From Actinomycetota bacterium (GTDB lineage: Bacteria; Actinomycetota; Humimicrobiia; Humimicrobiales; Humimicrobiaceae), in contig JAMCSM010000086.1 of the NCBI GenBank assembly GCA_023380915.1, positions 1 to 28,170 of the forward strand: a stretch of 28,170 nucleotides of DNA, given 5' to 3'. The notes below the pieces were generated by a model. That model was not told where the DNA came from. It saw only the letters and a program-made list of their open reading frames with translations, and did no database searches. Positions 7,090-15,771 of this stretch are shown piece by piece; position 1 is the first letter of the stretch; each line of letters opens with the position of its first letter. Position numbers and translations under genes: made by a program.

Positions 7090-9262
7090 AATAATTGCTT
7101 CAAGTGCCATAAAAGGCGCTTACAAAATTGTCCAGAGAGCTGAAAAAATGCTCGCAGAATCCCTTGAAAAACATGGGCCTGACCAGAAACTTGAGTTTCC
7201 TGATACCGGATATTATCTGCCCATTATTTACAGCATGACCGGAGTTGCAGTTGAAAAACTATCAGATGCTTTAAGTGTGCTGGAGGAAGCTAAAAAACTT
7301 CTTCCGCAAATTCCTTCAGAAAAATTATGGATTCCTTATCTTGGAGGAACGCTTGATGCAGGAATTGCTACTTTATGGGCTGAAGAAATTATTGAAGCCA
7401 TAAAATATATTGACGGGCCGATGCCCGTGGAAGGAATATGGCTGGGTGCTGCTACAGACAAGATAATCAGGGAAAGAGGCATAGAATTTGTTGACGGGAC
7501 TGCACCAGGCTTTGCAGCATGTGTTGGTGCCTGCAATGACAGCAAGACCGCAGTAAAGATTGCCAGAGAGCTTCAGGAAAAAAATATTTATGTGTTTATG
7601 ACAGGTTCCACCAACGGAATTTCAATGGCTGAACAGCTTGTTGACGAAGGAGTGGATGTCGGCTGGGATACCAGGCTCATTCCTTTTGGAAAAGACATCA
7701 CTGCTACAATTTATGACCTTGGATTTGCAGCAAGAGCAGCACTTAGTTTTGGCGGCGTACAGCCTGGCGATTACAGAAGGATGCTGCTGTATAACAAGGA
7801 CAGGGTTTTTGCATTTGTACTTGCGCTTGGAGAAGTGGATGAAGAAAAATACGCAAATGCAGCAGGAGCAATAAATTACGGATTTCCTGCCATTGCAGAC
7901 ACCCCAATTCCCGAAATACTGCCGAGAGGTGTATGCACTTACGAACATGTTGTTTCAAATATTCCTGACAGTGAAATTGTTTCAAAAGCAATAGAAGTGC
8001 GAGGACTGAAAATTACTGTTGAAAAGGTTGACATACCTGTTGCTTTTAGTGCTGCATTTGAAGGCGAGAGAGTCAGAAAAGAAGACATGTATATTGAATT
8101 TGGCGGCAACAGAAGCGAGGCAGTTGAATTTCTGCATACCGCAGATTCAAGTGAGGTTGAAGACGGGAAAATTGAGGTATTCGGACCTGAGGTGGATGAT
8201 GTCCAGGTGGGAGGTGTATTGCCTCTTGGTATCGAGGTTCTTGTTTCAGGAAGAAAGATGCAGTCTGATTTTGAGCCAGTAATGGAAAGGCAGATACATT
8301 ACTATTTAAACTATGCTACAGGCATCTTTCACATGGGTCAAAGAGATATCTCATGGATAAGATTCAGCAAGGAAGCAGTAAAAAGCGGATTTAAAATAAG
8401 ACATTTGGGTACAATTCTTCATGCAAAGATGCATTCAAGTTTTGGGAACATAATGGATAAGATTCAAGTAAAAATTTATACCAATCTTGAGGATGTTGAT
8501 ATACTTAGAAAAAAGGCAAAGGAAGTATTCAGAACAAGGGATGAAAGACTAAAACAGCTTGTAGATGAAGCTGTTGACACATTTTATTCATGCACACTTT
8601 GCCAGTCTTTTGCACCAAATCATTGTTGTGTAATTTCTCCTGAAAGGTCAGGCCTTTGCGGAGCATATAACTGGCTTGACTGCAAGGCAGCCTATGAAAT
8701 AAATCCTACCGGACCCAACCAGCCCATACTGAAAGGTGAAACAATTGATGAAGAACGCGGAATATGGAAGGGAATAAATGAATTTGTATATAAGATATCA
8801 CATCAGGCACTTGAGGCATTTTCAGTATATTCCATGATTGCAGACCCCATGACTTCATGCGGATGCTTTGAGGCAATAGTTACCATTCTTCCCGTAACCA
8901 ACGGTGTCATGGCTGTTAACAGGGAATTTTCCGGAATGACCCCATGCGGGATGAAATTTTCCACAATCGCAGGTATGGTAGGCGGGGGAATACAGACTCC
9001 CGGATTTATTGGAATAAGTAAATATTTTATCAGTTCAAAAAAATTTATAAGAGCTGATGGGGGCCTGCAAAGGCTGGTATGGATGCCAAAGGAGCTTAAG
9101 GAAGAAATAAGAAGTCTGCTTGAGGAAAGAGCAATAGAAATGGGAATTCCTGATTTTCTTGATAAAATTGCCACCGAGGAAGAAGCACAAACAGAAGAAG
9201 AGGTGCTGGAATGGATTCAGAAAGTAAACCATCCGGTTATGGCGATGGAACCGTTGATGTAA
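7082..9262 (+). CDS. acsB: CO-methylating acetyl-CoA synthase (CODH/ACS alpha subunit)
   Basis: The acetyl-CoA synthase subunit joins CO from CooS, the methyl group from CFeSP and CoA at the Ni-Ni-[4Fe-4S] A-cluster. It is 726 aa, the size of the three-domain bacterial enzyme with its N-terminal CODH-docking domain. The A-cluster cysteines are C504, C507, C516 and C526 (C-x2-C-x8-C-x9-C) and the C593-G594-C595 pair for the distal nickel. A Phe in QSFAPNH (F510) matches the residue that gates the cluster. The start is ATG 7082, overlapping the cooS stop by 8 nt. All catalytic residues I can check are intact. Confidence 0.97.
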   Translation: MSKIIASSAIKGAYKIVQRAEKMLAESLEKHGPDQKLEFPDTGYYLPIIYSMTGVAVEKLSDALSVLEEAKKLLPQIPSEKLWIPYLGGTLDAGIATLWAEEIIEAIKYIDGPMPVEGIWLGAATDKIIRERGIEFVDGTAPGFAACVGACNDSKTAVKIARELQEKNIYVFMTGSTNGISMAEQLVDEGVDVGWDTRLIPFGKDITATIYDLGFAARAALSFGGVQPGDYRRMLLYNKDRVFAFVLALGEVDEEKYANAAGAINYGFPAIADTPIPEILPRGVCTYEHVVSNIPDSEIVSKAIEVRGLKITVEKVDIPVAFSAAFEGERVRKEDMYIEFGGNRSEAVEFLHTADSSEVEDGKIEVFGPEVDDVQVGGVLPLGIEVLVSGRKMQSDFEPVMERQIHYYLNYATGIFHMGQRDISWIRFSKEAVKSGFKIRHLGTILHAKMHSSFGNIMDKIQVKIYTNLEDVDILRKKAKEVFRTRDERLKQLVDEAVDTFYSCTLCQSFAPNHCCVISPERSGLCGAYNWLDCKAAYEINPTGPNQPILKGETIDEERGIWKGINEFVYKISHQALEAFSVYSMIADPMTSCGCFEAIVTILPVTNGVMAVNREFSGMTPCGMKFSTIAGMVGGGIQTPGFIGISKYFISSKKFIRADGGLQRLVWMPKELKEEIRSLLEERAIEMGIPDFLDKIATEEEAQTEEEVLEWIQKVNHPVMAMEPLM

Positions 9263-9347
9263 TATCTTTAAATTTTTTTAAAGTATGTAAAGAGATTTTT
9301 TAGCATTAAAAATTAAATATTATTTCCAAGGAAAAAAAGGGGAAATT

Positions 9348-10700
9348 ATGGCATTAAGCGGTTTGGATATATTTAAAAAACTTCCAAAAACAAACTGCAG
9401 GGATTGCGGTTTTCCTACATGCCTTGCTTTTGCCATGCAGCTTGCTGCCGGTAAAGTTGAACTTGAAAAATGCCCGCATGTTTCCGAGCAGGCAAAAGAG
9501 GAACTGGCTGAAGCTTCACAGCCTCCCATACTTAAAGTGGAAGTAGGCGCAGGAGAAAGTTCATTTAAAGTTGGCGAAGAAACAGTGATGTACCGGCATG
9601 ACAGAACATTTGTAAACCGGAATGCATTTGCTGTAACTGTAAATGACAATGATGAAAGTTCAAAGATGAAGGAAATATTAAATAATGTCAATAATTTAAA
9701 ATATGAGAGAGTGGGACAAATTCTTGAAGTTGATGCGGTATGCATAAAGAATAAATCAGGCAGCAGAGATACTTTTGTCGATGCGGTTTCAAAGGTTGCT
9801 TCCATGACAAAAAAGCCTTTAATATTTGTTTCACCAGATGTTGAGGTTTTAAAAGTTTTATCAAATCAGTATAGAGAAAGAAAGCCTTTGATTTGCGGAG
9901 CCGATTCTGCAAATGCCGATGCCTTTATAAATATAGCAAAAGAAACAGGCTGCCCCATAGCAGTCAGAGGCAGGACTTTTGATGATGTTTCTGCAGTTAC
10001 TGAAAAAATGAGAAATGCAGCCATAAAAAATTTAATCATAGATATCGGAGAAAGAAAATTTAAGGATGATTTTTTCAATCAGATCATTTTAAGAAGAGCA
10101 GCCATTAAGAAAAAAGACAGGCTGTTTGGCTATCCAACCATAGTTTTTGCAGATGAAATAACCGATGATCCTTTGAAAGAAACTCTTATCGCTTCAGTTT
10201 TTGTTCCCAAGTATGCTTCAATCATAGTACTTTCAAATGCAAAACCGCAAAATATTTTTCCTCTTCTGGTTTACAGGCAAAATATATATACTGACCCGAG
10301 AAAGCCCATGGCTGTTGATGAAAAGATATATGAAATCGGAAGTCCAGGCAGCAGCTCTCCGGTACTCATTACTACAAACTTCTCGCTTACCTATTTTATA
10401 ATTTCAAGCGAGGTTGAAAGCAGCAAGGTTCCCTCATGGCTTCTGGTCATGAATGTTGAAGGGCAGTCAGTTTTAACCGCCTGGGCTGCAGGAAAATTTG
10501 TTCCTGAACTTATTGCAAACTATATCAAAAAGAGCGGAATAGCAGACAAGGTTGATAAAAAGGAAATCATAATACCGGGATATGTATCTCAGATTCAGGG
10601 TGAACTTGAAGATGAACTTGGAAACGGCTGGAAGGTAGTAGTAGGACCAAGAGAAGCAGGAGATGTTCCCAAATTTTTAAAAAATTACGTGTCAGCATAA
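9348..10700 (+). CDS. acsC: CODH/ACS gamma subunit (corrinoid iron-sulfur protein, large subunit)
   Basis: The large CFeSP subunit has an N-terminal [4Fe-4S] domain, a TIM barrel and a C-terminal B12-binding domain. The cluster motif is C17-x2-C20-x4-C25-x16-C42 in KTNCRDCGFPTC and EKCPH. The cobamide-binding tail includes SWLLVMNVEGQSVLTAWAAG and ends in GPREAGDVPKFLKNY, both characteristic. It is 450 aa, the usual length. AAGGGGA just upstream supports ATG 9348. It accepts the methyl group from AcsE and donates it to AcsB. It follows acsB after 85 nt. Confidence 0.97.
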   Translation: MALSGLDIFKKLPKTNCRDCGFPTCLAFAMQLAAGKVELEKCPHVSEQAKEELAEASQPPILKVEVGAGESSFKVGEETVMYRHDRTFVNRNAFAVTVNDNDESSKMKEILNNVNNLKYERVGQILEVDAVCIKNKSGSRDTFVDAVSKVASMTKKPLIFVSPDVEVLKVLSNQYRERKPLICGADSANADAFINIAKETGCPIAVRGRTFDDVSAVTEKMRNAAIKNLIIDIGERKFKDDFFNQIILRRAAIKKKDRLFGYPTIVFADEITDDPLKETLIASVFVPKYASIIVLSNAKPQNIFPLLVYRQNIYTDPRKPMAVDEKIYEIGSPGSSSPVLITTNFSLTYFIISSEVESSKVPSWLLVMNVEGQSVLTAWAAGKFVPELIANYIKKSGIADKVDKKEIIIPGYVSQIQGELEDELGNGWKVVVGPREAGDVPKFLKNYVSA

Positions 10701-10815
10701 AACAGACAGAAGGGAAATTATATTAAATTAAGAAGAAAGAATTAAACTAAGGTATTAAATATTTTATGCTGTCAATTTCAAATATTTTAAAAAATGGTTT
10801 AAATTTTTTAAGGAG

Positions 10816-10823
10816 AAAGGAGG
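10816..10823 (+). promoter_or_regulatory. Ribosome-binding site of acsE
   Basis: AAAGGAGG lies 8 nt before ATG 10832 and fixes the acsE start there. An open frame extends back to ATG 10766, but those 22 residues are not part of the family. Confidence 0.8.
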
Positions 10824-10831
10824 TTATTTTA

Positions 10832-11629
10832 ATGCTGATTGTAGGAGAAAATATCAGTGTAACTTCTAAGGTGGTTGGGGATTCACTAAGAAATAAGGAT
10901 CCTGAACCTGTTATAAATATGGCTAAAGCTCAAAAGGAAGCGGGAGCTCATTACGTTGATGTTAACATAGGGCCTGCTACAAAAAGCGGCGAGGAACTGA
11001 TGCAGTGGGTAGTTACAACTATTCAGAATGCGGTAGATATTCCTCTGGCGCTGGATACTAAAAACATAAGCGCCATAGAAGCCGGCCTGCAGGTTCATAA
11101 GGGCACTGCCATGATAAATTCCGTAACAGGAGACCAGGACAAACTTGACGCCTTAATGCCGCTTGCAAAAAAATATAATGCCAAAATTGTGGGCATAGCA
11201 TTAAATGAAAAAGGAGTTCCTCCTGACGTGGACAGCAGAATTGAAATTATAATGAATATAGTTAACTCTGCATTGGAACATGGGGTTCCGCTTAAGGATT
11301 TGTATCTTGACCCTATTGTTCTGCCTGTTGCCGTACTTCAGGAACAGGTTTTTAATTGCATTGAGGGGCTTAAGGCATTTAAGCAGCTAAAAGATTTGAT
11401 GGAACTTCCCGAAGAGCCAAGAACTATTGTGGGACTGAGCAATGTTTCCCAGTCATCGCCTCCTGAGCTGAAAAGCTTGATTAACAGGACTTATGTTACC
11501 ATACTTTTAAGCCATGGCCTTGACAGCGCAATTCTTGACCCTCTTGACAGGGAACTTATGCATTCAATTAAAACATTCGATATTCTGTCAAACAGAATTT
11601 TATATGCTCATTCTTATCTGGATAATTAA
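10832..11629 (+). CDS. acsE: Methyltetrahydrofolate:corrinoid iron-sulfur protein methyltransferase
   Basis: AcsE transfers the methyl group of 5-methyl-THF to the Co(I) corrinoid of CFeSP. It is a pterin-binding TIM barrel related to dihydropteroate synthase and the MetH folate domain. From ATG 10832 it is 265 aa, close to known AcsE proteins. Recognisable parts are LIVGENISVTSK, AGAHYVDVNIGPATKSGEE, PLALDTKNISAIEAGL, MINSVTGDQDKL and TIVGLSNVSQSSP. It joins the methyl branch of the Wood-Ljungdahl pathway to the CODH/ACS genes beside it. No other methyl-branch gene (fhs, folD, metF) is in the window. Confidence 0.96.
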   Translation: MLIVGENISVTSKVVGDSLRNKDPEPVINMAKAQKEAGAHYVDVNIGPATKSGEELMQWVVTTIQNAVDIPLALDTKNISAIEAGLQVHKGTAMINSVTGDQDKLDALMPLAKKYNAKIVGIALNEKGVPPDVDSRIEIIMNIVNSALEHGVPLKDLYLDPIVLPVAVLQEQVFNCIEGLKAFKQLKDLMELPEEPRTIVGLSNVSQSSPPELKSLINRTYVTILLSHGLDSAILDPLDRELMHSIKTFDILSNRILYAHSYLDN

Positions 11630-11714
11630 GGTATTTTAAAGCTACAGGCAAAATTATTTTGATGATATTTATGATGGATTTCTTTAAGAAATAATATAGA
11701 AGAGATGTTTGAAA

Positions 11715-12494
11715 ATGAAAATAGCAGTTTCCGGAAAGGGCGGGGTAGGCAAAACAACGGTTGCAGCCTGCCTGGCAAAATATTATGCAAATAAAGGTTA
11801 CAGGGTCATTGCAGTTGATGCGGATCCTGATGCAAATCTTGCCTGGGCGCTGGGACTTGATTACCGGGAAGCATCAAAAATAGTGCCCCTTACAGAGATG
11901 AAGGATTTGATTGAAGAAAGGACAGGAGCAAAACCAGGTCAATACGGTTCATATTTTAAATTGAATCCGAAGGTTGATGATATACCGCAAAAGTATGGCA
12001 TTGATGTAAATGGTGTAAGGCTTCTTTCTGCGGGAACCATAAAAGCAGGCGGCAGCGGATGCTACTGTCCCGAGAATATATTGTTAAAAAGGCTTTTTAA
12101 ACATCTGGTTGTTGACAGGGATGAGGTTATTATTCTTGATATGGAAGCCGGAATTGAACATCTGGGTAGGGGAACATGTGAAAATATGGATATACTGATA
12201 GTTGTTACAGAACCCGGCCTTAGAAGCATTCAGACCGCTCAGTCAATTAAGAAATTGTCGAAGGACTTAGGTGTAAAGTCAGTTTATGCAGTTATAAATA
12301 AGATAAGAAGCAAAGATGAGCTTGAATTTTTAAAAAATGAACTTAAAGATTTTAAGGTGATTGGAGAACTTCCATACAGTGAAAAAGTGAGGGAGTCTGA
12401 TTTGAAAAATATTTCGCCATGCAGCTCAGATGATAAGTTCACTTCAGCGGTTGCAAAAACAGCAGACAAGATTAATGCTTTTATAAATAAATGA
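11715..12494 (+). CDS. cooC: CooC/AcsF-family nickel-insertion ATPase (first copy)
   Basis: A 259-aa MinD/ParA-type P-loop ATPase of the CooC/AcsF family, which loads nickel into CODH or ACS. The deviant Walker A is SGKGGVGKTT near the N-terminus. VDADPDANLAWALG and IILDMEAGIEHLGRGT are the switch and Walker B regions. The CxC metal-binding motif is C116-Y-C118 in GSGCYCPEN. ATG 11715 is preferred over TTG 11709, two codons upstream. It lies between acsE and a diaphorase module, as part of the acs run. Whether it serves the C-cluster or the A-cluster cannot be told from sequence. Confidence 0.92.
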   Translation: MKIAVSGKGGVGKTTVAACLAKYYANKGYRVIAVDADPDANLAWALGLDYREASKIVPLTEMKDLIEERTGAKPGQYGSYFKLNPKVDDIPQKYGIDVNGVRLLSAGTIKAGGSGCYCPENILLKRLFKHLVVDRDEVIILDMEAGIEHLGRGTCENMDILIVVTEPGLRSIQTAQSIKKLSKDLGVKSVYAVINKIRSKDELEFLKNELKDFKVIGELPYSEKVRESDLKNISPCSSDDKFTSAVAKTADKINAFINK

Positions 12495-12553
12495 TTTAAA
12501 AAAATATATAATATATAAAAATAAAGATGAAATTAAGAGAAAAAGGGCTTTTT

Positions 12554-13024
12554 ATGTTGGAAGATATGACAGAAGATTTTGAGGAAATTGACAAAATTCT
12601 TAAAAAGCATGATTATTCAAGCAACAGCCTGATACAGATGCTTATAGACTTTCAAAGCAAATTTAATTGGCTGCCAAAGTTTGTACTTTATAATATCAGC
12701 AGCAAATTAAACATACCTCTTACAAACATTTACAGCGTTGCAACATTTTATAAGTTCTTTAATCTTGAACCAAGGGGCAAGTATTCAATTGTGGTATGTG
12801 CCGGCACCGCCTGTCATGTAAGAGGGTCGGAAAATCTTCTGCAAAGAATTGTAAATATTCTTGACATCAATCCGGGAGATACTACCGATGATTTTAAATT
12901 TACTCTTGATACTGTCAATTGTCTTGGCTGCTGCGCGCTTGGTCCTGTAATGGTTTTAAATGAAAGATATTACAGCAATCCTTCCACAAAGCAGCTTGAA
13001 AAATTATTTAGTGAGTTTAAATAA
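12554..13024 (+). CDS. NuoE-like [2Fe-2S] subunit
   Basis: A 156-aa thioredoxin-like [2Fe-2S] protein of the NuoE/HndA/HydC family, the small subunit of NAD(H)-linked flavin dehydrogenases. Cluster ligands are C82-x4-C87 (VCAGTACHV) and C123-x3-C127 (NCLGCCALGP). The helical N-terminal region includes LIQMLIDFQSKFNWLP, and TNIYSVATFYKFF precedes the cluster, as in the family. ATG 12554 has AAAAGGG 6 nt upstream. ATG 12527 would add nine residues and has a weaker site. The NuoF-like gene follows after 18 nt, so the two products probably form one complex. Confidence 0.92.
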   Translation: MLEDMTEDFEEIDKILKKHDYSSNSLIQMLIDFQSKFNWLPKFVLYNISSKLNIPLTNIYSVATFYKFFNLEPRGKYSIVVCAGTACHVRGSENLLQRIVNILDINPGDTTDDFKFTLDTVNCLGCCALGPVMVLNERYYSNPSTKQLEKLFSEFK

Positions 13025-13042
13025 CTTGGAAAGCAGGGTGAA

Positions 13043-14935
13043 ATGGTTATCGGAATAAAAAATAAGATAAGTTCAGTAGATGAGCTAAGCCGGAAGGCGC
13101 TTGAAATTAAAAATAAATACAGGGACAGCATTGAAATATCATTGTGCAGCGGAACAGGATGCAAGGCTTATCTGCCTCAGGAGCTTTACAAATTAATTAA
13201 AGAAGAACTGGATAAGAATAAAAATAAAAGCAGTAAAAAAGTCGTAGTTCGAAGAACCGGTTGTCTTGGATACTGTGAAAAAGGTCCGATAATGATAATT
13301 TATCCGAAGGAAGTATGCTACCTTCAGGTAAAAGCCGGTGACATCCCTGAAATAATTGAAAAAACTTTAAATGATGAAATAGTTAAAAGGCTGCTTTACA
13401 AGGATGAGGATGGGGTTTTTGTAACAAAAGTATCCGATATTCCTTTTTATAAATTTCAGAACCGCGTAATACTTGGCAGCAACTCAAAAATGGATCCTGA
13501 AAATATAGATGACTATATCATGCTTGGGGGATACCAGGCGCTGGCTAAAGCATTAACCGCAATGACTCCGCAAGAAGTTCTGGATGAAGTTAAAAAATCA
13601 AATCTTCGCGGAAGAGGAGGCGGGGGATTTCCTGCAGGATTGAAATGGGAAACAACCCGAAATGCAGTTGAGGAGCCAAAATATGTAATTGTAAATGCCG
13701 ATGAAGGCGACCCTGGCGCATTTATGGACAGCGCAACAATGGAAGGAAATCCTCACAGCGTGCTTGAAGGACTTATAATAGCAGCATACGCAATTGGTTT
13801 AAACGAGGGATATATTTATATCAGACAGGAATATCCGCTGGCGCTGAAGAACATAAAAACCGCAATCGGGCAGGCAAGGGAATATGGTTTTCTTGGCGAA
13901 AATATATTTAATTCAGGCTTTGACTTTGATGTAAAGGTTCACAGAGGAGCAGGGGCTTTTGTTTCAGGAGAATCAAGCGCCCTGACAACTGCAATTGAGG
14001 GCAGGGTTGGGGAGCCAAGGCTAAAATATATCCATACTGCAATAAGCGGTTTATGGGGAAAACCTACAAACCTCAACAATGTTGAAACTTATGCAAATGT
14101 CCCTCAGATAATAAATAAAGGCTCTGAATGGTTCAACAGCATCGGCACCAAATCAAGTACCGGAACTAAAATATTTTCATTGGTTGGCAAGGTAAAAAAT
14201 ACAGGGCTTGTTGAAGTTCCTATGGGAATTACTTTAAGGGATATAATTTATAAGGTTGGTGGAGGAATTAAAAACAATAAAAAATTTAAGGCTGTTCAAA
14301 CCGGCGGACCTTCAGGCGGGGTAATCCCTGAACAATTGCTTGATTTGCCTGTTGATTTTGATGCGCTTACAGGTGCGGGTTCAATGATGGGTTCAGGGGG
14401 CATGGTTGTCATGGATGAAGATGACTGCATGGTAAATCTTGCTTATTATTTTATAAAGTTTTTATCTGATGAATCATGCGGCAAATGTGTTCCATGCCGT
14501 GAAGGGCTGAGGCAGTTGATGTATATTTATGAAAGGATAATGGATGGCAAGGGCAGAGTGGAAGATTTAAAGCTTCTTGAAGATATTTCGGTTCTGCTTG
14601 AAGGCGCATCGCTGTGTGCTCTGGGCACAACTGCACCCAATATTGTAAAAACAACGATAAAATATTTTAATCAGGAATATCTTGCTCATATCAATTATCA
14701 TTCCTGTCCTGCAATGGTGTGTAAATCACTTATAAATTATATTATAAATCCTGAAAAATGCTCAGGCTGCATGCTGTGTAAAAAATCATGTCCTGTTGAT
14801 GCTATTTCAGGCGAAGCTAAAAAAGTTCATGAAATCAACCAGAGTATTTGTATAAAATGCGGCGCATGCATGGAAGCCTGCCCGCAGAAATATATGGCTA
14901 TTGAGAAAAAAACAGAGGTATTTGAGCTTGTTTAA
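13043..14935 (+). CDS. NuoF-like NAD(H)-binding flavoprotein with extra ferredoxin domain
   Basis: A 630-aa NuoF/HndC/HydB-type subunit that would bind FMN and NAD(H). Domains in order: a thioredoxin-like [2Fe-2S] domain (C35-x4-C40, C74-x3-C78); the flavin/NADH core with LRGRGGGGFPAGLKW, NADEGDPGAFMD and GAGAFVSGESSAL; an SLBB domain; a [4Fe-4S] site C479-x2-C482-x2-C485 plus C525; and a C-terminal 2x[4Fe-4S] ferredoxin (C573, C576, C579, C583 and C603, C606, C609, C613). This layout is that of soluble hydrogenase or formate dehydrogenase diaphorase subunits, not of complex I NuoF. No hydrogenase or formate dehydrogenase is present in the window. Confidence 0.94.
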   Translation: MVIGIKNKISSVDELSRKALEIKNKYRDSIEISLCSGTGCKAYLPQELYKLIKEELDKNKNKSSKKVVVRRTGCLGYCEKGPIMIIYPKEVCYLQVKAGDIPEIIEKTLNDEIVKRLLYKDEDGVFVTKVSDIPFYKFQNRVILGSNSKMDPENIDDYIMLGGYQALAKALTAMTPQEVLDEVKKSNLRGRGGGGFPAGLKWETTRNAVEEPKYVIVNADEGDPGAFMDSATMEGNPHSVLEGLIIAAYAIGLNEGYIYIRQEYPLALKNIKTAIGQAREYGFLGENIFNSGFDFDVKVHRGAGAFVSGESSALTTAIEGRVGEPRLKYIHTAISGLWGKPTNLNNVETYANVPQIINKGSEWFNSIGTKSSTGTKIFSLVGKVKNTGLVEVPMGITLRDIIYKVGGGIKNNKKFKAVQTGGPSGGVIPEQLLDLPVDFDALTGAGSMMGSGGMVVMDEDDCMVNLAYYFIKFLSDESCGKCVPCREGLRQLMYIYERIMDGKGRVEDLKLLEDISVLLEGASLCALGTTAPNIVKTTIKYFNQEYLAHINYHSCPAMVCKSLINYIINPEKCSGCMLCKKSCPVDAISGEAKKVHEINQSICIKCGACMEACPQKYMAIEKKTEVFELV

Positions 14936-14976
14936 AACTGCGCTATATAATTAAAAAATTAATTAACGGGGAAATA

Positions 14977-15606
14977 ATGGAAAATAAAAATAATATAAGC
15001 TCAATGAAGGAAAAAGAAAAAGTCAGTTTGTTAATAGACGGCATTCCGGTTGAAATTGATGAAGGAAGTACTATTCTGCAGGCTGCAAAAAAAGCAGGAA
15101 TTCACATACCGACCTTATGTTATCATGAAAAAGTAAAACCGCATGGAGCATGCAGGCTGTGCCTGGTTGAAATTGAAAAAAGAGGAAGAAAGCGGATTGT
15201 TGCTTCATGCGCTTATCCCGCAGAAGAAGGGCTGACAGTTAATACTGAAAGTGAAAAAGTTGAACAAGTCAGAAAAATACTGGTTGAACTTTACATGGCG
15301 ATGTTTCCCTCTAACGCCGAGATTAAGGCTTTATCCAAAAAATATAAATTAATCGATACAAGATTTAAGAAAGAAAATGACTATTGCATACTTTGCGGTT
15401 TATGTGTCAGATATTGCGCTGAGGTTAAAGGAAATAATGCTGTAGGATTTGTGGGAAGAGGGACAAGCAAAAAAGTAGTCTTTGTTCCTGACTCAGCATA
15501 TTTTAAATACTGCGTGGACTGCATGGAATGCATGGACATCTGCCCGACAGGAGTTTTTCCTTCCAATTTTGGTATAGACAGGATTCCACAGATCTCAGAC
15601 TCATGA
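14977..15606 (+). CDS. Short NuoG/HoxU-like iron-sulfur subunit
   Basis: A 209-aa electron-transfer subunit similar to the N-terminus of NuoG or HndD. A plant-type [2Fe-2S] domain has C48, C59, C62 and C78 (PTLCYHEKVKPHGACRLC). Two [4Fe-4S] sites follow: C137, C140, C143, C147 (YCILCGLCVRYC) and C179, C182, C185, C189 (YCVDCMECMDIC). The His/Cys-ligated [4Fe-4S] domain usually found between them in NuoG and [FeFe]-hydrogenases is missing; the linker around residues 100-130 has no cysteines. The protein ends after the ferredoxin part, so it has no catalytic H-cluster or molybdopterin domain. It completes a NuoE-F-G module. Confidence 0.88.
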   Translation: MENKNNISSMKEKEKVSLLIDGIPVEIDEGSTILQAAKKAGIHIPTLCYHEKVKPHGACRLCLVEIEKRGRKRIVASCAYPAEEGLTVNTESEKVEQVRKILVELYMAMFPSNAEIKALSKKYKLIDTRFKKENDYCILCGLCVRYCAEVKGNNAVGFVGRGTSKKVVFVPDSAYFKYCVDCMECMDICPTGVFPSNFGIDRIPQISDS

Positions 15607-15731
15607 TAAAATAACCCCTATTTAAAGATAAAAAGAGGCAATAACTATAAGCAAAATATTTAAAAAATATTTTTAAGCACTCATTTTTTGTTTTTAAAGG
15701 TAGTTTATTGCTGATTTAATAATCTGATTTC

Positions 15732-15759
15732 TTGTTTTTAAGTTGAGTTATATTATAAT
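15732..15759 (+). promoter_or_regulatory. Candidate promoter of acsV
   Basis: TTGTTT (15732-15737) and a consensus TATAAT (15754-15759) are 16 nt apart. The acsV ATG is only 12 nt beyond the -10, which would give a leader of about 5-6 nt. No ribosome-binding site precedes the ATG, which fits nearly leaderless translation. It lies in a 165-nt gap without a GC-rich terminator. Confidence 0.5.
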
Positions 15760-15771
15760 AGTTTAGATTTT

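Noticed and set aside
8803..9174. 123-codon minus-strand ORF inside acsB
   Set aside because: It is antisense to the A-cluster region of acsB, whose frame is certain.
9320..9805. 161-codon minus-strand ORF over the start of acsC
   Set aside because: It is antisense to the conserved CFeSP iron-sulfur domain, with serine-rich shadow composition and no upstream signals.
10766..10831. Upstream extension of acsE to ATG 10766
   Set aside because: A strong AAAGGAGG site 8 nt before ATG 10832 and the family N-terminus both place the start downstream.
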